A stretch of 13,979 bases of DNA from Bacteroidales bacterium (GCA_027083715.1 JALWNR010000472.1:1-13979), one strand, 5' to 3'; numbered from the stretch's first letter, positions 1 to 8,003 are shown. The notes: generated from the letters alone by a model not told the origin. A program made the numbers and translations.

Positions 1-23
1 AAAGATAATTTAAACAAAAATTC

Positions 24-54
24 TTTTTTTTTAATTTTTTTTAATTTTTTTTTG
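24..54. promoter_or_regulatory. phased T-tracts upstream of the mscS-like gene
   Basis: Three uninterrupted T-runs (9, 8 and 9 T) are separated by AA steps, so the tracts recur every 10 to 11 bp, close to one helical turn. Phased A/T tracts of this kind are known to bend DNA. They end in TTTG about 30 bp before the channel's start codon, but I find no full TAnnTTTG element there. The run could instead be the T-tail of a terminator for a gene left of the window. A role in transcription of the channel gene is inference only. Confidence 0.3.
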
Positions 55-82
55 TAAAAATTATGAATTAAAATCCAAAAAA

Positions 83-904
83 ATGGAAAATTATCAAAAT
101 TATGTTGACCAAGCAGTAGGGATTATTATGCTCTACGGACCTAAACTATTGTTAGCAATCATTACCCTAATTATCGGATTGTGGCTAATCAAGTATTTGA
201 ACAAAACCGTATCTAAGACGATGAAAAAGAGCGAGATGGATAAATCTTTGAGCGGTTTCTTAAGCAGTATTATTTCTATTCTACTTAAAGTATTACTTGT
301 GATTAGTGTGATGAGTATGGTTGGGGTAGAAATGACCTCATTTATTGCCATACTCGGTGCTGCCGGTTTGGCTATTGGTATGGCTTTATCAGGTACACTT
401 CAAAATTTTGCCGGAGGTGTGATGATCCTTATTTTTAAACCTTTTAAAGTAGGAGATTTCATTGAAGCACAAGGGTACATGGGGGTTGTTAAAGAAATCC
501 AGATTTTTAATACCATTATACTTACGCCTGATAATCGGCGAATTATTGTTCCGAATGCTCCCATTTCGTCAAATTCATTAGTAAATTATTCTGCTGAACC
601 ACAACGCAGAGTAGATTTTACTTTTGGAATAGGCTACAATGATGATATTGACAAAGCTAAAGAAATTTTGTGGCAACTTATTAATGAGGATAAGCGTATT
701 TTAAAAACCCCTGAGTCTTTTATTGGTTTAAGCGAATTGGCGGATAGTTCGGTTAATTTTGCAGTACGCGTTTGGGTAAAAAGTGCAGATTATTGGGGTG
801 TATTTTTTGATATGAACGAAAATGTAAAAAAATCATTTGATAAAAACAATATTTCAATTCCTTATCCTCAAACGGATGTTCATTTATTTCAACAAAACAA
901 TTAA
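83..904 (+). CDS. MscS-family small-conductance mechanosensitive channel
   Basis: This protein should form an inner-membrane channel that opens under membrane tension and releases solutes after hypo-osmotic shock. At 273 aa it is close to the length of the minimal E. coli MscS. Three hydrophobic segments are visible at about residues 17-38, 58-82 and 86-118. The third is the pore helix, with the Gly/Ala-rich pattern AILGAAGLAIGMALSGTLQN (89-108) followed by FKPFKVGDFIE (118-128), which opens the beta domain. IIVPNAPISS (154-163) and the C-terminal PYPQTDVHL (260-268) are typical of the cytoplasmic MscS vestibule. There is no extra N-terminal domain or cyclic-nucleotide domain. The start at 83 is the only Met before the first membrane segment. 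The DUF3078 gene begins 18 bp downstream, so the two may be cotranscribed. The family call is secure; the gating stimulus and conductance are inferred from the family. Confidence 0.95.
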   Translation: MENYQNYVDQAVGIIMLYGPKLLLAIITLIIGLWLIKYLNKTVSKTMKKSEMDKSLSGFLSSIISILLKVLLVISVMSMVGVEMTSFIAILGAAGLAIGMALSGTLQNFAGGVMILIFKPFKVGDFIEAQGYMGVVKEIQIFNTIILTPDNRRIIVPNAPISSNSLVNYSAEPQRRVDFTFGIGYNDDIDKAKEILWQLINEDKRILKTPESFIGLSELADSSVNFAVRVWVKSADYWGVFFDMNENVKKSFDKNNISIPYPQTDVHLFQQNN

Positions 905-922
905 TCTCAAAATCAATTTATT

Positions 923-1813
923 ATGAAAAATTTTTTATTTTTAATCATGTTATCTTTAATCTTCCCTAAATTTCTCATAGCTCAGGAAGAAGCTGAAAAA
1001 GATACAACACTTGGTTGGCATTATCGCAGTGCCGGAAGTTTGAGCTTTACACAGTCCTCATTTACAAATTGGGCAGCAGGTGGTGAAAATTCTGTGGCTA
1101 TGAGTGGTATGCTAATTTCCGGAGCCAATTATAAATCAAGCAAATATATCTGGGAAAATGGTATTATCCTGGCTTATGGTTCACAAAAACAAGGCGATAA
1201 AGAATTTCGTAAAACCACAGATAAATTTGAAATAAGTACAAAATACGGTTATAAAGCTATTAAAAATTGGTACTACAGTGGTATGGCTAGTTTTTTAACC
1301 CAGTTTGATAAAGGTTATGAGTACGATGATAATGCCGGAACTAAAACCCTGATTGCCAATTTTTTGTCTCCTGCTTATGTGAATATTGCATTGGGTATGA
1401 ATTACAAACCATCAAAAGCTTTTAGTTTATTTATAGGTCCATTGAGTGGTAGAGTTACCATTGTTAATGATACTACACTATCAACTAATTACGGCCTAAA
1501 ACCCAATGAAACTTCACGCAATGAATTTGGGGGTTCTGTAAAAGCAAATTTGAATTATGACATTATGAAAAATGTAAATCTTGCTTCGCAATTAACCTTA
1601 TTTTCGAACTACAATGATAATCCTCAAAATATTGATGTAGATTGGCAAATGCTTTTTACGATGAAAATAAATAAGTATTTATCGGCAACTTTAAACATGC
1701 AATTTATTTATGATGACGATATTATTATTACGGATAAAGATGGAAATGTGGGACCTCGTTTACAAGTTAAAGAGTTATTTGGATTGGGATTAGCCTATAA
1801 GTTTGCTAATTAG
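923..1813 (+). CDS. DUF3078 domain-containing secreted/outer-membrane protein
   Basis: This is a 296-aa exported protein of the DUF3078 family, which is common in Bacteroidota and has no established function. Residues 1-20 form a signal peptide: a hydrophobic stretch ending LIA before QEE, which fits cleavage by signal peptidase I. The mature part has many alternating aromatic and polar strands. It carries the hallmark FTNWAAGGENSVA (48-60) and ends with KELFGLGLAYKF (283-294), an aromatic-terminated strand as in outer-membrane beta-barrels. I therefore expect a beta-barrel-like outer-membrane or periplasmic location, but that is inference. The gene follows the MscS-like gene by 18 bp and is closed by the hairpin at 1853-1897. 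The start at 923 is chosen because the signal peptide begins exactly there. Confidence 0.9.
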   Translation: MKNFLFLIMLSLIFPKFLIAQEEAEKDTTLGWHYRSAGSLSFTQSSFTNWAAGGENSVAMSGMLISGANYKSSKYIWENGIILAYGSQKQGDKEFRKTTDKFEISTKYGYKAIKNWYYSGMASFLTQFDKGYEYDDNAGTKTLIANFLSPAYVNIALGMNYKPSKAFSLFIGPLSGRVTIVNDTTLSTNYGLKPNETSRNEFGGSVKANLNYDIMKNVNLASQLTLFSNYNDNPQNIDVDWQMLFTMKINKYLSATLNMQFIYDDDIIITDKDGNVGPRLQVKELFGLGLAYKFAN

Positions 1814-1852
1814 CATTTCTTAAAATAAATCAAAAACTTGTATAATATAAAA

Positions 1853-1897
1853 AAAAAGCAGATATTTCGATTTTTAATCTTGAAATATCTGCTTTTT
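1853..1897. terminator. bidirectional intrinsic terminator after the DUF3078 gene
   Basis: The left arm AAAAAGCAGATATTTC (1853-1868) and right arm GAAATATCTGCTTTTT (1882-1897) are perfect complements over 16 bp, with a 13-nt loop. Inside the loop, GATT and AATC can add further pairs. The stem has an A-tract on one side and a T-tract on the other, so it could terminate in either direction. It begins 40 nt after the DUF3078 stop codon. Its last base is only 5 nt before the WbqC start codon, which is unusual. Confidence 0.85.
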
Positions 1898-1902
1898 AAT
1901 TT

Positions 1903-2547
1903 ATGTTAAATCCATATACAAAAATATTGCTATCTACGGCATATTTCCCTCCTATAAGTTGGTTTAAATATTTGCTAAATACTGATGACGTTTATATTGA
2001 AAAAAATGAGCATTATATTAAACAAACTTATCGGAATCGTTTTCATATTTTGTCTGCAAACGGACAGATGGTTTTAAGTATCCCAGTTGTAAAAGCTACA
2101 AATAAAAAAATATTGATAAAAGATGTTAAAATTGATTATGCAACAAATTGGCAAAAGCAACATTTAAAATCTTTGGAAGCAGCCTATCGTAATTCTCCTT
2201 TTTACGAATTGCTTATTGATGAATTTTTACCTTATTATACAAAAAAGACAAACTTTTTATTTGATTTTAATTATAAGATAATTAATACCATTTTGAATAT
2301 TTTGGAAGTTAATAAAGAGTTGAAATTTACCGACCATTTTATTGAAACCAATAAATACGATTATGATCTCCGATACAGTATAAAACCCAAAAAGCAGAGT
2401 AGTGATATTACCGATTTTGTAAATACTCCGTATTATCAAAGTTTTAATGAAAAATTTGCTTTTATTCCCGATTTAAGCATTGTTGATTTACTTTTTAATA
2501 TGGGACATGAAACATACGGATATTTAAAAATCAACACGAACCCCTAA
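1903..2547 (+). CDS. WbqC family protein
   Basis: This 214-aa protein belongs to the WbqC-like family, linked by name and genome context to surface polysaccharide synthesis. Its biochemical activity is not established. The conserved N-terminal block is STAYFPPISWFKYLL (11-25), leading into YIEKNEHYIKQTYRNR (31-46). WQKQHLKSLEAAYRNSPFYE (83-102) and PDLSIVDLLFNMG (189-201) are the other family blocks. There is no signal peptide or membrane segment, so it should be cytoplasmic. The Met at 1903 must be near the true start because the conserved block starts by residue 8. It lies 5 nt behind a strong hairpin, leaving no room for a normal promoter and leader in between. The 3' end overlaps the convergent phosphatase gene by 24 bp. 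In many Bacteroidota wbqC-like genes sit beside signal peptidase genes; that is not the case here. Confidence 0.88.
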   Translation: MLNPYTKILLSTAYFPPISWFKYLLNTDDVYIEKNEHYIKQTYRNRFHILSANGQMVLSIPVVKATNKKILIKDVKIDYATNWQKQHLKSLEAAYRNSPFYELLIDEFLPYYTKKTNFLFDFNYKIINTILNILEVNKELKFTDHFIETNKYDYDLRYSIKPKKQSSDITDFVNTPYYQSFNEKFAFIPDLSIVDLLFNMGHETYGYLKINTNP

Positions 2548-4344
2548 CACTAATATATCATCAAGCTGTTCATGAGTATTGCCCATCCAATCTTCTAATG
2601 TACTTTTAAGTATTTGTTTTTGCTCTTTCATAGGTAAATCATAAATATCCAGTAAAATTTGTTTGAAATTTTTCAGTTTAAATTTTTGTCCTTTCTGCCC
2701 CCCAAATTGATCGGCATATCCATCAGAAAATGTATATAAACAATCACCTTTTTGTAATTGTATATTATAGCTGCTAAATTCTTTTTCACGCATAAAAATG
2801 GCTATCGGTTGACGGTCGGCTTTTATTTCAATGAGCTCTGCCTCTTGATTTTTCCGAACAATAAATAAAGGATTGTAAGCTCCTGAATATTGAAGTTCTA
2901 AGGTTTCGGTATTGATAATGTAAAATGCCACATCCATTCCGTCTTGCGATACACTGTTTACATCTGTTTGATGCAATGACTTTTTAACTTTATCTCTTAA
3001 ACGATTCAAAATTTCTCCGGCATTATCCAAACTTTTAGCACTAACTATTTCATTTAAGAAGCTTACACCCAACATACTCATAAAAGCACCCGGAACACCA
3101 TGTCCGGTAGAATCAGCAGCTACAACAATAATAAAGTTTTTTATTTTTTTCATCCAGTAAAAATCTCCACTAACAATATCGCGTGGTTTAAATAAAATAA
3201 AGTGATCATTGAGTATTCCATTAATATATTCTTTTGTTGGGAATATGGCTTGTTGAATTCTTTTGGCGTAATTAATACTATCAATAATTTCTTGTTTTTG
3301 CTTTAATGTAATTTGGTGTTGTTCTGCAAGTTTATCAGCCTGTGTTTTAATTAACTCTGATTGGGCTTTTATTTCTTCATTTTTTTCAAGAATCTCAGCA
3401 TTTTGTATTGCTAAAAGCTTATATGCTTTTTTCATCCGGCGATACATCCAAGTTAGAAGAAATGAAAAAATCAGTACAACAACAATAAAAATAATCGCTC
3501 CGGTAAGCCATTGTTCTCTACGCTTAACTTCTTCTTTTTGAACTTTAATTTCTTCTGCTTTTTTAATGGTATCAGTTGCCAGTTTGTCTATTGTTAATCC
3601 TTTAACAATTGTATCTTCAACTAATGTTGATTTTTCGATTAAAAGCTCATTTAAAACACTGTCAATTTCTTTTAAACGATTTGCTTTTTTATTAAGCTCT
3701 TTTTCATGCTCTTCAAATTGAGTTTCTAAAAGATTAATTTTTTGTTGAGTGTAGTTGGTTTTTATATTATTTAAATAGTTTTGATATTCTTGTAAATATA
3801 AAAATGCATCTTTATAATCTTTTTCTTTCACATAAACTTGAATTATTGACCTGTATGTCTTTTTTGTTAATTCGGGGTAGTTCTTCTTTTTTGAGTAATC
3901 TAAAACTTCTTTGTATAAGCCCAATGCTTTTTTTTCTTTTCCACTGATTTGATATGTAGCAGCAAGGTTATACTCAACTTTTATTTTAGAATATTTTTGA
4001 CCAAGCTGTTTTCTTAAATCCAATTCTTTCTCATAATTTCTAATTGCCAAGCGATATTTTTGTTGCTGATAATAAGCAGTACCCATCATATTTAGAGCAT
4101 TTGCCTGCATATTTTTATCTTTTGATTTTTTTGCCAGATTATATGATTTTTCAGCATAATTTAAACTTTTTTTAGTATCTGATTTTAAATAAAGTTTTGA
4201 CAGCTTATACAAAAGTTCAATTTTTTCCTTTCCGGATGCAGTTTTAAGCTTGCTTTCCAATTCAGGGATATTATTTTGCGCAGTGAGTTGCAAAACAGAG
4301 TAGAAAAAAATAATCGTAATAAGGATAAATTTTTGCATATTCAT
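2524..4344 (-). CDS. TPR sensor protein with SpoIIE/PP2C-type phosphatase domain
   Basis: This 606-aa membrane protein should dephosphorylate phospho-Ser/Thr on a cytoplasmic partner in response to a signal sensed outside the inner membrane. Order of parts: signal peptide 1-22 (ending LTA before QNN); tetratricopeptide repeats about 42-195; coiled coil about 200-278; one membrane helix 280-303; second coiled coil about 303-350; linker with SINYAKRIQQAIFP (356-369); phosphatase domain about 380-606. Candidate metal-binding acidic residues are all present: D394 in VSGDFYW, D411 in AADSTGHG, D541 in FSDGYADQFGG and D595-D596 in QLDDILVLG, so it should be active. The TPRs are predicted periplasmic. 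Its start lies 6 bp after the stop of the propeller-phosphatase gene, so both are probably on one mRNA. The phosphatase module is a close paralogue of that neighbour's. The substrate is unknown; nothing here suggests sporulation. Confidence 0.92.
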   Translation of the reverse strand: MNMQKFILITIIFFYSVLQLTAQNNIPELESKLKTASGKEKIELLYKLSKLYLKSDTKKSLNYAEKSYNLAKKSKDKNMQANALNMMGTAYYQQQKYRLAIRNYEKELDLRKQLGQKYSKIKVEYNLAATYQISGKEKKALGLYKEVLDYSKKKNYPELTKKTYRSIIQVYVKEKDYKDAFLYLQEYQNYLNNIKTNYTQQKINLLETQFEEHEKELNKKANRLKEIDSVLNELLIEKSTLVEDTIVKGLTIDKLATDTIKKAEEIKVQKEEVKRREQWLTGAIIFIVVVLIFSFLLTWMYRRMKKAYKLLAIQNAEILEKNEEIKAQSELIKTQADKLAEQHQITLKQKQEIIDSINYAKRIQQAIFPTKEYINGILNDHFILFKPRDIVSGDFYWMKKIKNFIIVVAADSTGHGVPGAFMSMLGVSFLNEIVSAKSLDNAGEILNRLRDKVKKSLHQTDVNSVSQDGMDVAFYIINTETLELQYSGAYNPLFIVRKNQEAELIEIKADRQPIAIFMREKEFSSYNIQLQKGDCLYTFSDGYADQFGGQKGQKFKLKNFKQILLDIYDLPMKEQKQILKSTLEDWMGNTHEQLDDILVLGVRVDF

Positions 4345-4350
4345 TTATTT

Positions 4351-7300
4351 TTATAAACGTACACCAAACACAACAATATCATCTACTTGTTCTAAATTTC
4401 CACGCCATTCTTCAATTGTTTTATTTAGAATACTTTTTTGTTCATTCATTGTTTTATTTGAAATCTCAATTAATAAATTACGAAAAGGTTTATACATAAA
4501 TTTTTTGCCTTTGGGTCCGCCAAATTGATCGGCATATCCATCAGAAAAAAGGTAAAATACATCATTTTTTGCATAGATAAACTCATGCAAAGTAAAAGGT
4601 TTCATATAATCATAAAACGCAATAGGCATTTTATCACCTTTTATTACTTGCATTTCATTATTGAGTTTAATATACAACGGATTATTGGCTCCGGCAAATT
4701 GTAATTTATTTTCTTTTGAGATAATCGTACAGATGGCGATATCCATTCCATCTTTTGCTTCTTGTTCTTCGCCGGTTTGGTGTAAAGCATGTATCACATT
4801 TTCGCGTAAGCGGTTGAGTATTTCATCCGGCTGCGTAATTCCTTTTTCGTTTACAATTTTATTCAAAAAACTAATACCCAACATACTCATAAATGCTCCC
4901 GGAACACCATGTCCGGTACAATCAGCAGCAACAACTATTGATTTATCGGCTTTTTTAGTTGTCCAATAAAAATCACCACTAACAATATCTTTAGGTTTAA
5001 ATAGTACAAAATGTTCGGGAATAATATCCAGCATTAAATTTTCAACCGGTAACGCAGCGGTTTGAATTCTTTTGGCATAATGGATACTATCGGTAATTTC
5101 TTTTTTTTGTTCGCTTATTTCATGCAAATGTTCCTCTATTTGCTCCTTTTGTTGAACTACTTCTGCTGTACGCAATCGAACTTGCTCCTCAAGATATTCA
5201 TTTTGTTTTTTAATACGGCGAATACGTAAATAAAACCATAAAGAGAGCAAGAATATTAATAATAAACCAAGTGAAATTTTAAACCATAGGCGTTGCCAAA
5301 GTGCGGGTTCAATAATTACTTTAATTTGGGAACCTTCTTTATTCCAAACCTCATCATTATTTGAGCCGATTACTTTAAAAATATAATCTCCGGGAGGTAG
5401 ATTGGTATATGTGGCATATCGTTTAAATTTAATGTCCACCCAATTGTCATCGTATCCAATTAATTTATATTTATACTGATTTTTTTTCGGAAAAATATAA
5501 TCCAAAGCTACAAAATCAAATGAAATATCGTTTTGTTTATGATCTAATATAATTATTTTTTTATTACTGATTGTAGTATCAAATTTTACAGGTTGGTTTG
5601 AAATCTGAAAACCGGTAATCACTACTGAAGGTAAATTAGGATTGTCAACAATTTTATCCGGATTAAAAACATTGAAACCGTTTATCCCACCAAACATAAA
5701 TTTTCCGCTACTTGTTTTACAATATGAGCCTACTAAAAATTCATTACTTTGCAATCCATCCCTTATATCATAATTTCTTACTTTTTTTGTTTCAGGATTA
5801 AATTTTGAAAGCCCGCGATTGGTACTGACCCATATATTTCCATGATTGTCTTCTAAAATCCCCATAATCACATTATTAGGAAGTCCGTGGCGTTCATCAA
5901 AATTTTCAAATTCTTGTTTTTCTCTAATAAACAAACTTAAAGCTCCTTTTTCTCCAATCCACAAGCGTCCTTTGCTGTCTTCATTAATTGCATAAATTCT
6001 GTCATTTCCTATTGTTTTTTTATTTTTAGGATCATGCCGATAACGAATAAACGATTTTGTTTTCGGATTCCATCTGTTTAAACCTCCACCAAATGTGCCT
6101 ACCCAAATAATTCCTAAATGATCTTCAAAAAGAGTAGTAGCAAAATCATTACTTAAACTGCTTGTATCATCGGTATTTTTTAAAACTATAAATTCTTTTG
6201 TTTCCGGATTAAAAATATTTACACCTCCACCATAAGTTGCCAACCAAAGCATTCCATTATTATCTTCTATAATACACCAAACCCTATTGTTGCTTAAACC
6301 GGAATTTTCGCTTGTAATAGGTTCAAATTTTTCCTTTTGGGGATAAAAATGACAAAAACCGCCCCCATCTGTAGCTATCCAAAATCTGCCTTTGCTGTCT
6401 TCCAATATATCACGTACATGATTATTACTCAAACTATTCGGATTATTTGAATTATTCATGTAATGAATAAATCTATTTTGTTTTTTAATAAACAGGTTCA
6501 GTCCTCCAAGTACTGTTCCAATCCAAATTCTACCTTGACGGTCTTGATATATGTTACGTACTTGATTGTTACTCAGACTGTTTTCATCATACGGATTATG
6601 CCTAAAAAGACTCAATTCTTCTGCTGCGCGATTCCATTTATCAACACCGCCCAAAGAACTACCAATCCACAAAATATTTTCTTTGTTCTGATACAATGAA
6701 AGAATGTTATTGTTTTGTAATGAACTACGTATTGCAGGGTCATTTTTATAGGTAGTAAATTCATTTTTCCTTTTATCGTAACGACACAACCCTCCTTTTT
6801 GAGTACCCAACCAAACAATTTCATCTCTATCAATAATAATCGAAGTGATAATATTACTGCTCAAACTGTTTTTATTATTTTCTTTCCTATATATTATGTA
6901 TGTATCAGTTTTTGTGTCAAAATTTATCATTCCGTTATTAGTACCCAGCCAAAGTGTTTGGTTGTTATCAATTGCACCCGTTAATATTGTATTTATTCTG
7001 TTGGTTTTTCCGGTTTTATCTTTAAAATTATAAAATAAAAAATTACCCGTTTCTTTATTAAATTTACAGAGTCCGTTATTTGTACCTAACCAAAGTACAT
7101 TATTATTTACCGATATAATGCAATTGATAAAATTTTTGTTTTTATTATTAAAACTATATGTTGTAAAATTTCCCGTAGTTCTACTCATACGATTTAGTCC
7201 GGCAGATGTAGCTATCCATAAATATCTGTTATCACCTGTAATATAGCGTACATTATTTGAACTGATTGAATGTGGATTGTTTTTTTGATGCGTATAAGTA

Positions 7301-7704
7301 GTAAAACGATCAAAGATTTCATCAAAAACACAAAGTCCTGCCCCGCGTGTTCCAATCCAAAGTTTGCCACCATATTCCTGTTTATCAACATAAAGATAAT
7401 TTAGTACATTATCAGAGATAGAATTGCTGTCGGCAGGATTATTCCGGTAGATACTAATATTGTAACCATCATATTTATTTAAACCGTCAAGTGTGGCAAA
7501 CCACATAAATCCTTTATTATCTTGAACAATGCTGTATATAGAACTTTGCGACAAACCATCTTCAAGCGTAATGTGAGCAAATTTTATATTTGGAGCTTGT
7601 GCAACAAGAAAATTCGTTTGTGCGATAATGAATAAGAGTAAAATATAAAATTTTATCCTTTTAAATTTTATAAAAAATAGATAGCCCATTAGTGAAGTTT
7701 TCAT
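4351..7704 (-). CDS. two-component-regulator-type beta-propeller/Y_Y_Y sensor fused to SpoIIE/PP2C phosphatase
   Basis: This 1117-aa transmembrane sensor phosphatase begins with a signal sequence or signal anchor at about 17-35 (ending VAQ before APN). Fourteen Reg_prop-type repeats run from about 45 to 680, each with a W-(I/L/V)-G/A-T core followed by GGLN-F-like residues, enough for two seven-bladed propellers. A Y_Y_Y domain (about 720-798, with YKYKLIGYDDNW and LPPGDYIFKV) precedes a membrane helix at 805-826 and a coiled coil at 830-870. The phosphatase domain is about 890-1117. Metal-binding candidates are D911, D928 (AADCTGHG), D1055 (FSDGYADQFGG) and D1108-D1109. The outside half is what Bacteroidota hybrid two-component sensors use to bind glycans, but no histidine kinase, receiver or DNA-binding domain follows. 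A promoter fits 16 nt upstream. A start at Met6 is also possible. The ligand and phospho-substrate are unknown. Confidence 0.93.
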   Translation of the reverse strand: MKTSLMGYLFFIKFKRIKFYILLLFIIAQTNFLVAQAPNIKFAHITLEDGLSQSSIYSIVQDNKGFMWFATLDGLNKYDGYNISIYRNNPADSNSISDNVLNYLYVDKQEYGGKLWIGTRGAGLCVFDEIFDRFTTYTHQKNNPHSISSNNVRYITGDNRYLWIATSAGLNRMSRTTGNFTTYSFNNKNKNFINCIISVNNNVLWLGTNNGLCKFNKETGNFLFYNFKDKTGKTNRINTILTGAIDNNQTLWLGTNNGMINFDTKTDTYIIYRKENNKNSLSSNIITSIIIDRDEIVWLGTQKGGLCRYDKRKNEFTTYKNDPAIRSSLQNNNILSLYQNKENILWIGSSLGGVDKWNRAAEELSLFRHNPYDENSLSNNQVRNIYQDRQGRIWIGTVLGGLNLFIKKQNRFIHYMNNSNNPNSLSNNHVRDILEDSKGRFWIATDGGGFCHFYPQKEKFEPITSENSGLSNNRVWCIIEDNNGMLWLATYGGGVNIFNPETKEFIVLKNTDDTSSLSNDFATTLFEDHLGIIWVGTFGGGLNRWNPKTKSFIRYRHDPKNKKTIGNDRIYAINEDSKGRLWIGEKGALSLFIREKQEFENFDERHGLPNNVIMGILEDNHGNIWVSTNRGLSKFNPETKKVRNYDIRDGLQSNEFLVGSYCKTSSGKFMFGGINGFNVFNPDKIVDNPNLPSVVITGFQISNQPVKFDTTISNKKIIILDHKQNDISFDFVALDYIFPKKNQYKYKLIGYDDNWVDIKFKRYATYTNLPPGDYIFKVIGSNNDEVWNKEGSQIKVIIEPALWQRLWFKISLGLLLIFLLSLWFYLRIRRIKKQNEYLEEQVRLRTAEVVQQKEQIEEHLHEISEQKKEITDSIHYAKRIQTAALPVENLMLDIIPEHFVLFKPKDIVSGDFYWTTKKADKSIVVAADCTGHGVPGAFMSMLGISFLNKIVNEKGITQPDEILNRLRENVIHALHQTGEEQEAKDGMDIAICTIISKENKLQFAGANNPLYIKLNNEMQVIKGDKMPIAFYDYMKPFTLHEFIYAKNDVFYLFSDGYADQFGGPKGKKFMYKPFRNLLIEISNKTMNEQKSILNKTIEEWRGNLEQVDDIVVFGVRL

Positions 7705-7719
7705 CTGTGATTCTGCATA

Positions 7720-7751
7720 TAAAGGTACAATTACTTATTTTGTTTTGCAAA
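7720..7751 (-). promoter_or_regulatory. Bacteroidota-type promoter of the two phosphatase genes
   Basis: On the minus strand TTTG (7751-7748) is followed, after exactly 20 nt, by TACCTTTA (7727-7720). The Bacteroidota consensus is TTTG, 19-21 nt, TAnnTTTG, so only the last base of the -7 element deviates. Transcription would begin about 10 nt before the start codon at 7704 and serve both phosphatase genes, which are 6 bp apart. The same TTTGCAAAT string recurs at 7744-7752 and 7796-7804, in case a regulator binds there. Confidence 0.6.
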
Positions 7752-8003
7752 TGTTATAAATTGATTATTAGAAAATATTTTCGTACAAATAAGACTTTGC
7801 AAATAGTACAATTCACATACCAGAGTTAAAAGTTAAATGGTTAAATTGCTAATTATTACACCTCATGCAATATTATATCAAACTTAGTTTATTATCAAAA
7901 CAGATTACTAAAAGACTTCACAACAGAATTTGACATTAACTTAAAAGACTCTTTTTAGGAAAAAATTTTTAATTTAGCAGCCTAATATTCAAAAATAAAA
8001 TTT
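7752..8003. other. intergenic region between divergent phosphatase and FKBP genes
   Basis: About 250 AT-rich bases hold no convincing open reading frame or RNA gene. Three direct copies of GTTAAA occur at 7825-7830, 7832-7837 and 7840-7845. TAATTTAG at 7970-7977 is a one-mismatch -7 element for the FKBP gene, but no TTG lies at the right distance upstream. Nothing else stands out. Confidence 0.5.

Noticed and set aside
2524..4344. Frameshifted or truncated copy of the neighbouring propeller-phosphatase
   Set aside because: It has its own signal peptide, TPRs, membrane helix and all metal ligands in one intact frame, so it is a full gene with a different sensor.
4661..4969. 102-codon plus-strand open frame opposite the propeller-phosphatase gene
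   Set aside because: It is the antisense shadow of the conserved phosphatase motifs (AADCTGHGVPGAF region); nothing supports expression.
2524..7704. Sporulation function suggested by the SpoIIE-type phosphatase domains
   Set aside because: This phosphatase fold is widespread in signalling of non-spore-formers. The surrounding genes are of Bacteroidota type and no sporulation gene is present.
7930..7958. TTGACA at 7930-7935 as a sigma70 -35 box for the FKBP gene
   Set aside because: No TATAAT-like -10 follows at 16-18 nt, and Bacteroidota do not use that consensus; it also lies 70 bp from the start codon.
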